64,000 nucleotides of DNA from positions 3,100,001-3,164,000 of the forward strand of contig NZ_CP123990.1 of assembly GCF_029919115.1 (NCBI RefSeq), written 5' to 3'. The stretch is from Variovorax paradoxus (GTDB taxonomy: Bacteria > Pseudomonadota > Gammaproteobacteria > Burkholderiales > Burkholderiaceae_C). Position 1 is the stretch's first letter. Every line of letters starts with the position of its first letter. Shown piece by piece: positions 22,501 to 33,453 of the stretch. A program made the translations under genes and the position numbers. The notes under the pieces were generated by a model. The model was not told the origin of the DNA and ran no database searches. It saw only the letters and a program-made list of their open reading frames with translations.

Positions 22501-22583
22501 TGGGGTCTCCGTTCGTTGTCGGGTCGTCTCGTCGTCGTCAGGGTTTCCGCAGCCAGCCTAGCACCGTGCCGCACGGCTGGCTC

Positions 22584-24656
<2,073 letters not shown>

Positions 24657-24663
24657 CGTTCGA

Positions 24664-26835
24664 TCAAGCCAATACCCACATCACCGTGGCCAAGGGCGGC
24701 ACGCTGATTTCAATTGCATGGTCTTTCCCGTGCCAGCGGGTCGATGAACTCTCGACCACGCCATTGCCCACACCGCTGCCGCCGTACACCGCGGCATCGG
24801 TGTTGATGGCCTCGCGGTACGCGCCTGCCGCAGGCACCCCCAGCCGATAGCCGTGACGCGGCAGCGGCGTGAAGTTGCACACCGCCACCACGAACGAGCC
24901 GTCGCGCGCCCGGCGCACGAAGGCGAACACCGACTGGTCGGCATCGTCGTGCACGATCCACTCGAAGCCGGCTCTTTCGGTGTCCAGCTCGTACAGGGCA
25001 GGGAAGTGCCGGTACACATTGTTCAGGTCGCGCACCAGACGGCGCACCCCCTGGTGCATCGGGTGCTCCAGCAGGTGCCAGTCCAGGCTGCGGTCCGCGT
25101 TCCATTCGGCCACCTGGGCGAATTCGCTCCCCATGAAAAGCAGCTTCTTTCCCGGGTAGGCCCACAGGTAGCCGTAGAGGTTGCGCAGCCCCGCGAACTT
25201 CTGCCATTCGTCGCCGGGCATGCGCCCGAACATCGAACCCTTGCCGTGCACCACCTCGTCGTGCGACAGCGGCAGCACGAAGTTCTCGCTGTGCGCATAC
25301 ATCAACCCGAAGGTGATCTGCTGGTGATGGTGCTTGCGATGAACCGGGTCGGTGCCCGCATAGGCGAGCGTATCGTTCATCCAGCCCATGTTCCATTTGT
25401 AGTGAAAGCCCAGGCCGCCGTCTTCGGGCGGCCGGGTCACGCCCGGAAAACTCGTCGACTCCTCGGCCAGCGTGATGGCGCCCGGCCGCTCCACGCCCAC
25501 CACGTGGTTCATGCGACGCAGGAAGCCGATGGCCTCGAGGTTCTCGCGTCCGCCATAGGCGTTGGGCACCCACTCGCCGGCCTTGCGGCTGTAGTCGCGG
25601 TAGAGCATGGAAGCCACCGCATCGACGCGCAGGCCATCCACGCCGTAGCGTTCGAGCCAGTACAGCGCATTGCCGACCAGGTAGTTGCGCACTTCGGTGC
25701 GCGCGTAGTTGAAGATGAGCGTCTTCCAGTCGTTGTGAAAGCCTTCGCGCGGATCGGCATACTCGTAGAGCGCGGTGCCGTCGAAGCGGCCGAGGCCGTG
25801 CGCATCGGTCGGAAAGTGCGCGGGCACCCAATCGAGGATGACGCCCAGCCCCGCCGCATGCGCGGTTTCGACAAAGTGGCGAAAGTCGCCCGGCGTGCCG
25901 AAGCGCGAGGTGGGTGCATACAGCCCGATGGGCTGGTAGCCCCACGAGCCGTCGAACGGATGCTCGCTGACCGGCAGCAGCTCGATGTGCGTGAAGCCCA
26001 TGTCGCGCGCATACGGCACCAGCGTTTCGGCCAGCTCGCGGTAGTCCAGCCATTCGTGCCCATTCTTGCGGCGCCACGAGCCCAGGTGCACTTCGTAGAT
26101 GCTGACCGGCGCATCGCGGCCGTTGGCCGCCGTCCGTTCGGGCGGCATGGCCACCGGCGCAGGCAGCGGTGCCACCACGCAGGCGGTTTCAGGCCGCAGG
26201 CGCGAAGAAAAGGCGAACGGGTCGGCCTTGCGCAGCACTTCGCCTTCGGACGAAAGAATCTCGAACTCGTAGCTGTCGCCGGTGGCCACTTGCGGCGCGA
26301 AGATTTCCCACACGCCGCACTCGCGGCGCAACCGCATCATGTGGCGCCGGCCGTCCCAATTGTTGAAGTCGCCCACCACCGACACGCGCCGCGCATTCGG
26401 TGCCCACACCGCAAAGGCCACGCCCTTGACGCCATCCATTTCGCGCAGGTGCGCGCCCAGCCGCTCCCACGGCCGCAGGTGCGTGCCCTCGGCCAGCAGC
26501 CACACGTCCGTTTCGCCGAGCACGAACGGAAAGCGGTAAGGGTCTTCGAGCCGCGAGGTGTGCGTGCCCCAGTCGACCTGGAACGAATAGCCCAGCAGCG
26601 CCTCTGCCGCCGGCACCAGGCCCGAAAAGATGTCGGTGCCGTCTTGCCGGGCGAGCATGGCCAGCGGCCAGCCCGTGCGCGTGTGCATCACCGCCACGCT
26701 GTGCGCGCCGGGCAAGAGTGCACGCACCTGCAGGCCGTCGCGTGTCTCGTGCGGCCCGAGCACCGCAAACGGGTCGCCGTGTTCGGCGCGCATCAGCGCG
26801 CGCGCTTCGCGTTCGGGCAGCAGCATCGGTGGCAT
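24664..26835 (-). CDS. glgB: 1,4-alpha-glucan branching enzyme
   Basis: Introduces alpha-1,6 branches in glycogen. 723 aa from the ATG at 26835, close to the family length (about 728). It has two N-terminal beta-domains ([14 protein letters not shown]...[24 protein letters not shown]), then the GH13 barrel with nucleophile Asp405 in [10 protein letters not shown] and the acid in [10 protein letters not shown]. The open frame continues further upstream, but that part overlaps the alpha-glucosidase gene and has no similarity. An in-frame GTG at 26844 overlapping the upstream stop is an alternative start. Confidence 0.92.
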   Translation of the reverse strand: MPPMLLPEREARALMRAEHGDPFAVLGPHETRDGLQVRALLPGAHSVAVMHTRTGWPLAMLARQDGTDIFSGLVPAAEALLGYSFQVDWGTHTSRLEDPYRFPFVLGETDVWLLAEGTHLRPWERLGAHLREMDGVKGVAFAVWAPNARRVSVVGDFNNWDGRRHMMRLRRECGVWEIFAPQVATGDSYEFEILSSEGEVLRKADPFAFSSRLRPETACVVAPLPAPVAMPPERTAANGRDAPVSIYEVHLGSWRRKNGHEWLDYRELAETLVPYARDMGFTHIELLPVSEHPFDGSWGYQPIGLYAPTSRFGTPGDFRHFVETAHAAGLGVILDWVPAHFPTDAHGLGRFDGTALYEYADPREGFHNDWKTLIFNYARTEVRNYLVGNALYWLERYGVDGLRVDAVASMLYRDYSRKAGEWVPNAYGGRENLEAIGFLRRMNHVVGVERPGAITLAEESTSFPGVTRPPEDGGLGFHYKWNMGWMNDTLAYAGTDPVHRKHHHQQITFGLMYAHSENFVLPLSHDEVVHGKGSMFGRMPGDEWQKFAGLRNLYGYLWAYPGKKLLFMGSEFAQVAEWNADRSLDWHLLEHPMHQGVRRLVRDLNNVYRHFPALYELDTERAGFEWIVHDDADQSVFAFVRRARDGSFVVAVCNFTPLPRHGYRLGVPAAGAYREAINTDAAVYGGSGVGNGVVESSSTRWHGKDHAIEISVPPLATVMWVLA

Positions 26836-26840
26836 GTTCT

Positions 26841-28517
26841 TCACATTTGCTCTTCGCTGGCGGGGCGGCCAAAAAAGACGCCGTAGGGTGCCAAGGTCAG
26901 CGTGCACGTGTCGCCGGTTGCCTGCACGCGCGCGCCGGCCGGCGGCGAATGCGGGTGTCCCGGCAACGGCGAGAGCGGCTCGCGCAACGCGACCGAAACG
27001 GATTCGTCGCCCAGGTTGAAGAGCGCCTGCAGCGATTGGCTGCCCTCGCGCCGCTCGAACCACAGCACCGGCTCGGGCGCATCGAAGAAAGCGATGCTGC
27101 CGGTGCGCAACAGCGGCTGCGTGCGGCGCCAGTGCAGCAGCGCGCGGCTGAAGGCGAGCATGGAGTCGGGGTCGGTCGATTGGCGATCGACCGCCAGCGG
27201 CAGGTGGCGGCCGTGGACCGGCAGCCAGGGCCCGCCTGTGGTGAACCCGGCGTGAAGCTCGTCGGCCTTCCAGGGCATGGGCGTGCGGCAGCCGTCGCGG
27301 CCCTTGAACTCAGGCCAGAACGCGCGGCCGTACGGGTCTTGCAGCAACTCGAACGGCACCTCGGCCTCGGGCAGGCCGAGTTCCTCGCCCTGGTAGATGC
27401 TGGCGCTGCCGCGCAGGGTGAGCAGCAGCGTGAGCCAGAGCCGGTCGCGCCGGGTGTCTTCCGGTTTGCCGTTGCTCCAGCGCGTGGCCACGCGGGGCAC
27501 ATCGTGGTTGGACACCGCCCAGCAGCCCCAACCACCCATGGGTGCGAGCGCCTGATCGAGCGTTTCGACCTGGTGGCGCAGGTGCTGCGCGCTGTGGTCG
27601 GCCGTCAGCAGGCTGAAGCTGTAGGCCAGGTGCAGGCGCCGGCCCAGTTCGGTGTACTGCGCCATCACGGGCGGCGCGTTCTCGTCGCCCACCTCGCCGA
27701 GCGCGACCGCACCGTAGTCATCGAGCAGCTTGCGCAGGCTTTCGAGAAAGAGCAGGTTCTCCATCTGGCTCTTGTCGTAGAGGTGCTGCTGCATCGCATA
27801 GGGGTTGTCGGCGCGCACGGTGCTCACCTCGTCCAGCGCGGCCGTGCTGGCGGGCGGGTTGTCGCGCAGCAGTGCATCGTGGAACTGGTGGTTGCATGCA
27901 TCGAAGCGAAAGCCATCCACGCCGCGCTCGCACCAGAAACGCACTTCGCCGAGCAAGGCCTCCTGCACCTCGGCGCAGTGAAAGTTCAGGTCGGGCTGCT
28001 CCTTGAGAAAGCTGTGCAGGTAGTACTGCCGGCGGCGCGAGTCCCACTGCCATGCCGGGCCGCCGAACACCGAAAGCCAGTTGGTCGGCGGCGTGCCGTC
28101 GGGCTTCGGGTCGGCCCACACGTACCAGTCTGCCTTCGGGTTGGTGCGGCTCGAGCGGCTTTCGGCAAACCAGGCGTGTTGGTCCGAAGTATGCGAAAGC
28201 ACCTGGTCGATGATGATCTTCAGGCCCAGCGAATGCGCGCGGGCCAGCATCTCGTCGAAATCGGACAGGGTGCCGAAGATCGGGTCGACGTCGCGGTAGT
28301 CGGACACGTCGTAGCCGAAGTCCTTCATCGGCGAGCGGAAGAAGGGCGACACCCAGATCGCGTCGACTCCCAGGCCCGCCACGTGCTCGAGCCTGGAGGT
28401 GATGCCAGGCAGGTCGCCGATGCCATCGCCGTTGCTGTCCATGAAGCTGCGCGGGTAGATCTGGTAGATCACCGCGCCGCGCCACCATTCGCTGTTACTG
28501 CCGTGATTGCTGCGCAT
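26841..28517 (-). CDS. GH13 alpha-glucosidase
   Basis: Hydrolyses terminal alpha-glucosidic bonds of malto-oligosaccharides, perhaps acting on GlgX products or imported maltodextrin. 558 aa, cytoplasmic (no signal peptide). N-terminus [20 protein letters not shown]; the nucleophile Asp206 is in [12 protein letters not shown]; the acid lies in [12 protein letters not shown]; the third acid in [14 protein letters not shown]. Oligo-1,6-glucosidase, trehalose synthase or sucrose hydrolase activity cannot be excluded from sequence. It is first in the glycogen operon, and its stop lies 5 bp before the glgB start. Confidence 0.85.
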   Translation of the reverse strand: MRSNHGSNSEWWRGAVIYQIYPRSFMDSNGDGIGDLPGITSRLEHVAGLGVDAIWVSPFFRSPMKDFGYDVSDYRDVDPIFGTLSDFDEMLARAHSLGLKIIIDQVLSHTSDQHAWFAESRSSRTNPKADWYVWADPKPDGTPPTNWLSVFGGPAWQWDSRRRQYYLHSFLKEQPDLNFHCAEVQEALLGEVRFWCERGVDGFRFDACNHQFHDALLRDNPPASTAALDEVSTVRADNPYAMQQHLYDKSQMENLLFLESLRKLLDDYGAVALGEVGDENAPPVMAQYTELGRRLHLAYSFSLLTADHSAQHLRHQVETLDQALAPMGGWGCWAVSNHDVPRVATRWSNGKPEDTRRDRLWLTLLLTLRGSASIYQGEELGLPEAEVPFELLQDPYGRAFWPEFKGRDGCRTPMPWKADELHAGFTTGGPWLPVHGRHLPLAVDRQSTDPDSMLAFSRALLHWRRTQPLLRTGSIAFFDAPEPVLWFERREGSQSLQALFNLGDESVSVALREPLSPLPGHPHSPPAGARVQATGDTCTLTLAPYGVFFGRPASEEQM

Positions 28518-28658
28518 GCTGCCCCTGTGGTCTGAAAATCATTGTGGCATGCGAGATCCGGGCCCGGTCCATGCATGGGCCTATACGGGCACACCTGAAA
28601 AGCTTTCTACACTGGGCAGGGGTTTCATGTGAACCCCGCTCCCGTTCCTGCTCGCAAG

Positions 28659-30134
28659 ATGACAACCGACTCCGTTCCCCTCGTACTTTCTTCTTCGCCG
28701 GAAGGCCTTGCCGCGCTCGAGCGGCGGCTTGCCAAGGACCTGGAATGCCTGGGCTGGCCAGCACGCTCATGGATGCCCGTTCGCGAGCACGCGGGCGAGC
28801 CGGTGCTCGATGTGGCCATCATCGGTGGCGGACAGGCCGGCCTGGCGGCTGCCGCAGCCCTTGCACAGCAGGGCGTCCGCGCCGTGGTGTTCGACCGCTC
28901 GCCGCCAGGCAACGAAGGGCCATGGGCCACCACCGCGCGCATGGAAACCCTGCGTTCGCCCAAGGAACTGACCGGCCCTGCGCTCGGCCTGCCCGCGCTG
29001 ACCTTCCGCGCCTGGTTCGAGGCCCAGTTCGGCGCCGAAGCCTGGGCGGCGCTGGACAAGATCCCGCGCCTCCAGTGGATGGACTACCTGGTCTGGTACC
29101 GCCGCGTGATGAACGTCGACGTGCGCAACGAAACCGCGGTCACGGGGATCAAGCCGTTGCCGGATGCACCGCTGGTGCGGCTGGAACTGCGCACGCCTGC
29201 CGGAGCGCAGCGCGTGCTGGCACGCCGCGTGGTGCTGGCCACCGGCCGCGACGGCCTGGGCGGCCCGGCCGTTCCCGCTTTCGTCAACGCATTGCCGCGC
29301 TCGCAATGGGCGCACTCGTCCGACGCCATGGACTACGGCAAGCTGGCCGGCCTGCGCGTGGGTGTGATCGGTGCGGGCTCTTCGGCCATGGACAGCGCGG
29401 CCACCGCGCTGGAATGCGGCGCGCACAGCGTCGAGCTGCTGATCCGCCGGCCCGACCTGCCGCGCGTCAACAAGGGCAAGGGCGCCGGAGTGCCGGGCCT
29501 GACGCAGGGGCACTACGACCTGCCCGATGAGCTCAAGTGGCGCATTCGCCACTACATCAACGTCGCGAACGTGCCGCCGCCGCACGGCAGCACGCTGCGC
29601 GTGTCGCGGTTTCCGAATGCGTTCTTCAACTTCGGCTGCCCGGTTCTTTCGATCGAACCGCAAGGCGCGTCGATGCGGGTGTCGACGCCGAAGGGCGATT
29701 TCGTTTTCGACTTTCTCATTGTCTCGACCGGCTTCAAGGTCGACTGGAACAGCCGTCCCGAGTTCGATGCCATCGCATCGCATGTGCGCACCTGGAAGGA
29801 CCGCTTCGTGCCCACGCCCGGCAACGAAGACCAGGAGCTGGCCGACTCGCCCGATCTCGGCCCTGTGTTCGAGTTTCAGGAGCGCACGGCCGGCGAATGC
29901 CCGGGGCTCGAGCGAATCCATTGCTTCTGCTACCCGGCGGCCTTGTCGCACGGCACGGTGTCGGGCGATATTCCCGCTATCAGCGATGGCGCCAAGCGGC
30001 TTGCAAGCGGCATGGCCAGCCTGTTCTATCGCGAAGATTTCGAGCACCACTTTGCCAACATCGAGGCCTACAGCGAGCCCGAACTGTTCGGCGACGAATG
30101 GGTGCCCGCACCGCCGCCGTCCGAGCGTGGCTGA
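28659..30134 (+). CDS. Flavin monooxygenase-like FAD/NAD(P)-binding oxidoreductase
   Basis: Probable FAD- and NAD(P)H-dependent oxygenase or oxidoreductase; the substrate is unknown. 491 aa from ATG 28659 (an in-frame GTG at 28629 is an alternative start). The FAD Rossmann motif GGGQAG is at residues 56-61, a second nucleotide motif GAGSSAMDSA at 238-247, and the IVSTGFKVD motif comes late in the protein. This two-dinucleotide layout resembles class B flavin monooxygenases, but the fingerprint FxGxxxHxxxW is not evident. It is followed 37 bp later by two CMD/AhpD-fold genes, probably one transcript, and diverges from the glycogen operon. Confidence 0.75.
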   Translation: MTTDSVPLVLSSSPEGLAALERRLAKDLECLGWPARSWMPVREHAGEPVLDVAIIGGGQAGLAAAAALAQQGVRAVVFDRSPPGNEGPWATTARMETLRSPKELTGPALGLPALTFRAWFEAQFGAEAWAALDKIPRLQWMDYLVWYRRVMNVDVRNETAVTGIKPLPDAPLVRLELRTPAGAQRVLARRVVLATGRDGLGGPAVPAFVNALPRSQWAHSSDAMDYGKLAGLRVGVIGAGSSAMDSAATALECGAHSVELLIRRPDLPRVNKGKGAGVPGLTQGHYDLPDELKWRIRHYINVANVPPPHGSTLRVSRFPNAFFNFGCPVLSIEPQGASMRVSTPKGDFVFDFLIVSTGFKVDWNSRPEFDAIASHVRTWKDRFVPTPGNEDQELADSPDLGPVFEFQERTAGECPGLERIHCFCYPAALSHGTVSGDIPAISDGAKRLASGMASLFYREDFEHHFANIEAYSEPELFGDEWVPAPPPSERG

Positions 30135-30171
30135 ACCTTCGGACTCATTGAACCGGATTGAACTGAAACCC

Positions 30172-30696
30172 ATGACAACAACTTCCTACGACGCATCCGC
30201 ACCGCTCGACGTGGTCGACGCTTCGGTGCCGCTCGCGCCAACCCAGGCCACCCGCATGCTGCGGCTGCAGCGCGACAAGGTCGTGGCGGCCACGCAGGGC
30301 AGCTACGACGCCATGTTCTCCCCCACGGTCGAAGGCCTTTCGGTGGCCGAGCGCCTGCTGGTGGCGGTGCACGCCTGCAGCGTCTCCAAAGCCGCGACGC
30401 TTGCCGCGCACTACCGCGAGCGCTTGCTGGCCGAGGGCGCAGACCGCGAACTGGTTGCAGCCGTCGGGAGCGGCGCCCCGGTGGCGGATGCGCGGCTGCG
30501 CACGGTGCTGGCGTTCACCGCCAGCCTGATCGAGCGCCCCATCGACGGCGACAAGGCCTCGGTCGAGGCGCTGGCCCAAGCGGGCCTTTCGACACCGGCC
30601 ATCGTCGCGCTCGGGCAACTGATCGCCTTCTTGTCCTACCAGATACGCATGGTCGCGGGCCTGCAGGCGCTCGCAGCTTCGGAGGTATCGCAATGA
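30172..30696 (+). CDS. Carboxymuconolactone decarboxylase (CMD)-domain protein, Avi_7170-like
   Basis: 174 aa, mostly helical. Similar in length and layout to the CMD-domain partner that I recall as the Avi_7170 family, which travels with an AhpD-like peroxidase protein. Conserved features include LSVAERLLVAVHACSVSK and a helical C-terminus (SYQIRMVAGLQAL). It lacks the CxxC of active AhpD; only one Cys is in the usual helix (HACSVSK), so it may be structural or non-redox. The stop overlaps the next start (ATGA, 30693). The function is unknown. Confidence 0.7.
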   Translation: MTTTSYDASAPLDVVDASVPLAPTQATRMLRLQRDKVVAATQGSYDAMFSPTVEGLSVAERLLVAVHACSVSKAATLAAHYRERLLAEGADRELVAAVGSGAPVADARLRTVLAFTASLIERPIDGDKASVEALAQAGLSTPAIVALGQLIAFLSYQIRMVAGLQALAASEVSQ

Positions 30697-31292
30697 CCAC
30701 GCCGATCCGCATCAAGGGCTTTACCAACGAGGTGCTGGGCTGGAAGCCCTGGCTCGACCCAGTCGACGTTGCCTCCGCCACGCCGGCGCAACTGGCCGCG
30801 CTCGACGAGATGAGCCCGCAGGCGCGTACGTCGCCTTACTTTCTGGTGCTGGCGCATCAGCCCGAGATGCTGCTGCAGCGCTCCATTGCCTTCAACGCGA
30901 TCATGTTTGCGCCGGGCGGCATGCCGCGGGCCGAGCGCGAGCTGGGCGCCACGGTCGAATCGCGCGTCAACGGCTGCGTGTACTGCGCCTCGGTGCATGC
31001 GCAGCGTTTCGAGCAGTTGGCCAAGCGCAACGACGTGATCTCGCAGGTGTTCGAGGAGCCGGCTTCCGCGGGCACGACGCCGCGCGAAAAGGCCATCGTC
31101 GAATTTTCGATGCGCCTGGGCGCCGAGCCCGACAAGCTTTCGGCGGAAGACGTGAAAGCGCTGAAAGAGGTGGGGCTGACCGAACTCGAGATCCTCGACC
31201 TGATCCACTCGGTGGCGCTTTTTGCCTGGGCCAACCGGCTGATGCTCAACCTGGGCGAGCCGGTCTTTCCCGAGGCAACCGCAACCTCATAG
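30693..31292 (+). CDS. AhpD-like alkylhydroperoxidase-domain protein, Avi_7169-like
   Basis: 199 aa member of the peroxidase-related CMD/AhpD family. The redox motif CVYCASVH is intact (Cys95, Cys98, His102), preceded by a Glu in ATVESRVNG as in AhpD active sites. The ATGA overlap with the previous gene points to obligate partnership. Context with a flavin monooxygenase suggests removal of a peroxide by-product or a role in substrate oxidation; this is inference. It ends 6 bp into the convergent opine-dehydrogenase-like gene. Confidence 0.75.
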   Translation: MTTPIRIKGFTNEVLGWKPWLDPVDVASATPAQLAALDEMSPQARTSPYFLVLAHQPEMLLQRSIAFNAIMFAPGGMPRAERELGATVESRVNGCVYCASVHAQRFEQLAKRNDVISQVFEEPASAGTTPREKAIVEFSMRLGAEPDKLSAEDVKALKEVGLTELEILDLIHSVALFAWANRLMLNLGEPVFPEATATS

Positions 31293-32366
31293 GCGGGCGA
31301 GCAGCCCGGGCACGGTTTCAGCGGACAGATTCAGGGGCACCAGCAGGTCGTTCTGCTGCCGGAAGTCGGTGCCGCCCACCAGCGAGGCGGCATCCACGAT
31401 GGTGCGCGTCGCTGGCGTGGGCACGCCGGCAATCCGGCCCAGCGCCTCGATGAACGCCAGTCCGTAGGGCATGTCTTCGGTCACATAGCGGGTGTCGGTG
31501 CGCACAGGCCCCGGCGGGCCGCCGCGCTTGGCATGCAGCTCGGCCGCAATGTCTTCGAGCCGCGCCGATTCGGTGCCGAACGATCGCGCAAAGTGTTCCT
31601 CGATGGGCCCGAGTTCGATGCCGAAGGCCTTGGCCACGGCCCGCCGTTCGAGGTCCAGCGCCTCGATCGCACGGGCCACGCCGGGGGTCATGCAGTGGTA
31701 CTGCGGCCAGTTTTCCCCACGCTCGATGCGGCTCCAGTTGAAGATGGCGAGCGGGCCGTGGGACTGCGGATTGACGTTCGCGAGTGCGCTGGCCAGCGTG
31801 TTTTGCTGCGGAAAGAAGCCGTTGCCGAACAGGGCGGTGCACAGGGCAACGGCCTCCTCGAGGTTGACGCCCGGCAGCGCGGACACGCCGACCGCCTTGC
31901 GCCGCGTCATCACCTTGACCTGCGTGCCCGACTCGCGGCGCGCGGTCAGCACCGTGGTGCCGAAGCTCGCGACGGTGATCCGCAGACCCGCACGAAGGGC
32001 GCTTTCGTAGAGATAGAGCGAAGACAGCGAGGCCATCGAGCTGACGATCACCGTCTGCCCATCGCGCAGAAAGGGCCGCAGCGCATCCATCACGCGCCTG
32101 TGCCCGTTCACCGGCAGTGCGATCAGCAGCACATCCGAGGCATCGCAAAGCTCGGCCGCATCGCTCGCCACCTCGACGGTGACGGTGCACGGCTGCACGC
32201 CGCTGGCTTCGAGCGGCTGTGTGCGCAGCGCGTCGGCGCCCTGCCCGCCGGGCGACCAGAGCGTGATGCCGTGCCCCGCCTGCCTGAGCCACGCGGCGCT
32301 GGCGAGCGCGATAGCGCCAGCGCCGGCAATGCCTACCTGGTAGCGCTTTCCCGCCGGCTCAGTCAA
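31287..32366 (-). CDS. Opine/octopine dehydrogenase-family NAD(P) protein
   Basis: 359 aa with an N-terminal Rossmann fold (GIAGAGAIALASAAWLRQAG, GxGxxA at 15-20) and a C-terminal helical domain of the NAD/NADP octopine/nopaline dehydrogenase type (PF02317-like), including the conserved NVNPQSHGPLAIFNW. It likely reduces imines of an amino acid and an alpha-keto acid, or runs the reverse reaction. The start overlaps the stop of the upstream Bug receptor gene by 8 bp, so imported substrate and enzyme may be linked. No true opine synthase assignment can be made. Confidence 0.75.
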   Translation of the reverse strand: MTEPAGKRYQVGIAGAGAIALASAAWLRQAGHGITLWSPGGQGADALRTQPLEASGVQPCTVTVEVASDAAELCDASDVLLIALPVNGHRRVMDALRPFLRDGQTVIVSSMASLSSLYLYESALRAGLRITVASFGTTVLTARRESGTQVKVMTRRKAVGVSALPGVNLEEAVALCTALFGNGFFPQQNTLASALANVNPQSHGPLAIFNWSRIERGENWPQYHCMTPGVARAIEALDLERRAVAKAFGIELGPIEEHFARSFGTESARLEDIAAELHAKRGGPPGPVRTDTRYVTEDMPYGLAFIEALGRIAGVPTPATRTIVDAASLVGGTDFRQQNDLLVPLNLSAETVPGLLARL

Positions 32367-33336
32367 CCTTGATCCCGCCCTGCTTGATCACCTTCTCCCA
32401 GCGTTGGCTGTCTTCCGAAATGACTTTGGCCAGCGCCGGACCGGCGCCGCAGGTGTTCACGGCGCCGAGCTGTGCAAAACGCTGTTTCGTTTCGGGCAGG
32501 TTGCACACCTCGACCAGCGCTGCCGACAGCTTTTCGATGCCGGCCGCGGGCATGCGTGCCGGCGCCATCACGCCGACCCAGACCGGCACGTCCATGCCTG
32601 GCAGCCCTGTTGCCTCGGCCACCGTCGGCGGGGTGCCGAGGCTGGGCAGCGCCGCGCGCGAGAAGGTGCCGAGCACGCGGGCCTTGCCGCTTGCGACCAT
32701 CGGCTCGATGGAGGCTGCGCTGGTCACGATCAGCGCCACCTGCCCGCCGAGCAGGTCGGTGAGCGCCGGGGCCGCGCCGCGATACGGCACATGCAGCAGG
32801 TTCACGCCGGCCGCCTGCGCCAGCAGCGCGCCCGTCAGGTGCGACACCGTGCCGTTGCCGGTGGATGCGTAGGTGACTTGGCCGGGCTTGGCCTTGGCGT
32901 CGCGCAGCAGGTCGGCCAAGGTCTTGTAGGGGCTTTCGGTGCGCACGGCCACCGTCATGGGCGTGTCCCCGACCAGGGCCACGGGCGCGAGGTCGTGCGC
33001 CGGGTCGTACGGCATCTTTGCCTGCAGGTGGGGGGTGATGGTGATGGCGCCGCCGGTGGCCAGGAGCACGGTGGCGCCGTCGGTCGCCTTGGCCACCGCA
33101 TCGGCCGCCACGATGCCGCCAGCACCCGCCTTGTTGTCGACGATGACGGTGCCGCCCAGCTTTTCGGTCAGCTTGGCGCCCAGGTATCGGGCAATCACGT
33201 CCTGCGCGCCGCCCGGGGCGAAGGGCACGACGATTCGCAGCGGCTTGTCGTTGTTGGCCTGCTGCGCCCACAGCGGCGTGGCAGTGGCAAGGCAGGCCGC
33301 TAGGCCCAGAGCGAGGGGTTTCCAAAGCAGTTTCAT
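32359..33336 (-). CDS. Bug/TctC-family periplasmic solute-binding receptor
   Basis: 325 aa. The signal peptide MKLLWKPLALGLAACLATATPLWA ends near AQQ. The mature protein begins with PLRIVVPFAPGGAQDVIARY and VDNKAGAGGIVAADAVAKA, hallmarks of Bug receptors of tripartite tricarboxylate transporters, which bind carboxylated ligands. It has no adjacent TctA/TctB membrane genes, as is usual for the many orphan Bug proteins of Burkholderiales. It is coupled to the opine-dehydrogenase-like gene by an 8-bp overlap and divergent from leuS. Confidence 0.88.
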   Translation of the reverse strand: MKLLWKPLALGLAACLATATPLWAQQANNDKPLRIVVPFAPGGAQDVIARYLGAKLTEKLGGTVIVDNKAGAGGIVAADAVAKATDGATVLLATGGAITITPHLQAKMPYDPAHDLAPVALVGDTPMTVAVRTESPYKTLADLLRDAKAKPGQVTYASTGNGTVSHLTGALLAQAAGVNLLHVPYRGAAPALTDLLGGQVALIVTSAASIEPMVASGKARVLGTFSRAALPSLGTPPTVAEATGLPGMDVPVWVGVMAPARMPAAGIEKLSAALVEVCNLPETKQRFAQLGAVNTCGAGPALAKVISEDSQRWEKVIKQGGIKVD

Positions 33337-33403
33337 GGCTTTTTCCGATCTGCGTCAGGTGGCAGGAAGTCCCGCATTTCTGGGGGCGAGTCTAGTCCGG
33401 CGC

Positions 33404-33409
33404 GATAAT
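33404..33409 (+). promoter_or_regulatory. -10 element for leuS
   Basis: GATAAT matches 5 of 6 of the sigma-70 -10 consensus, 44 bp before the leuS start. The -35 is not clear. Confidence 0.35.
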
Positions 33410-33453
33410 CCGCCTTCCCCGGCCGCTCCGAGCCGGGCTCCTGCCGAACCGTC

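Noticed and set aside
26841..27063. An N-terminal extension of glgB into the alpha-glucosidase gene
   Set aside because: The extra 76 codons overlap the upstream coding region and have no similarity to branching enzymes.
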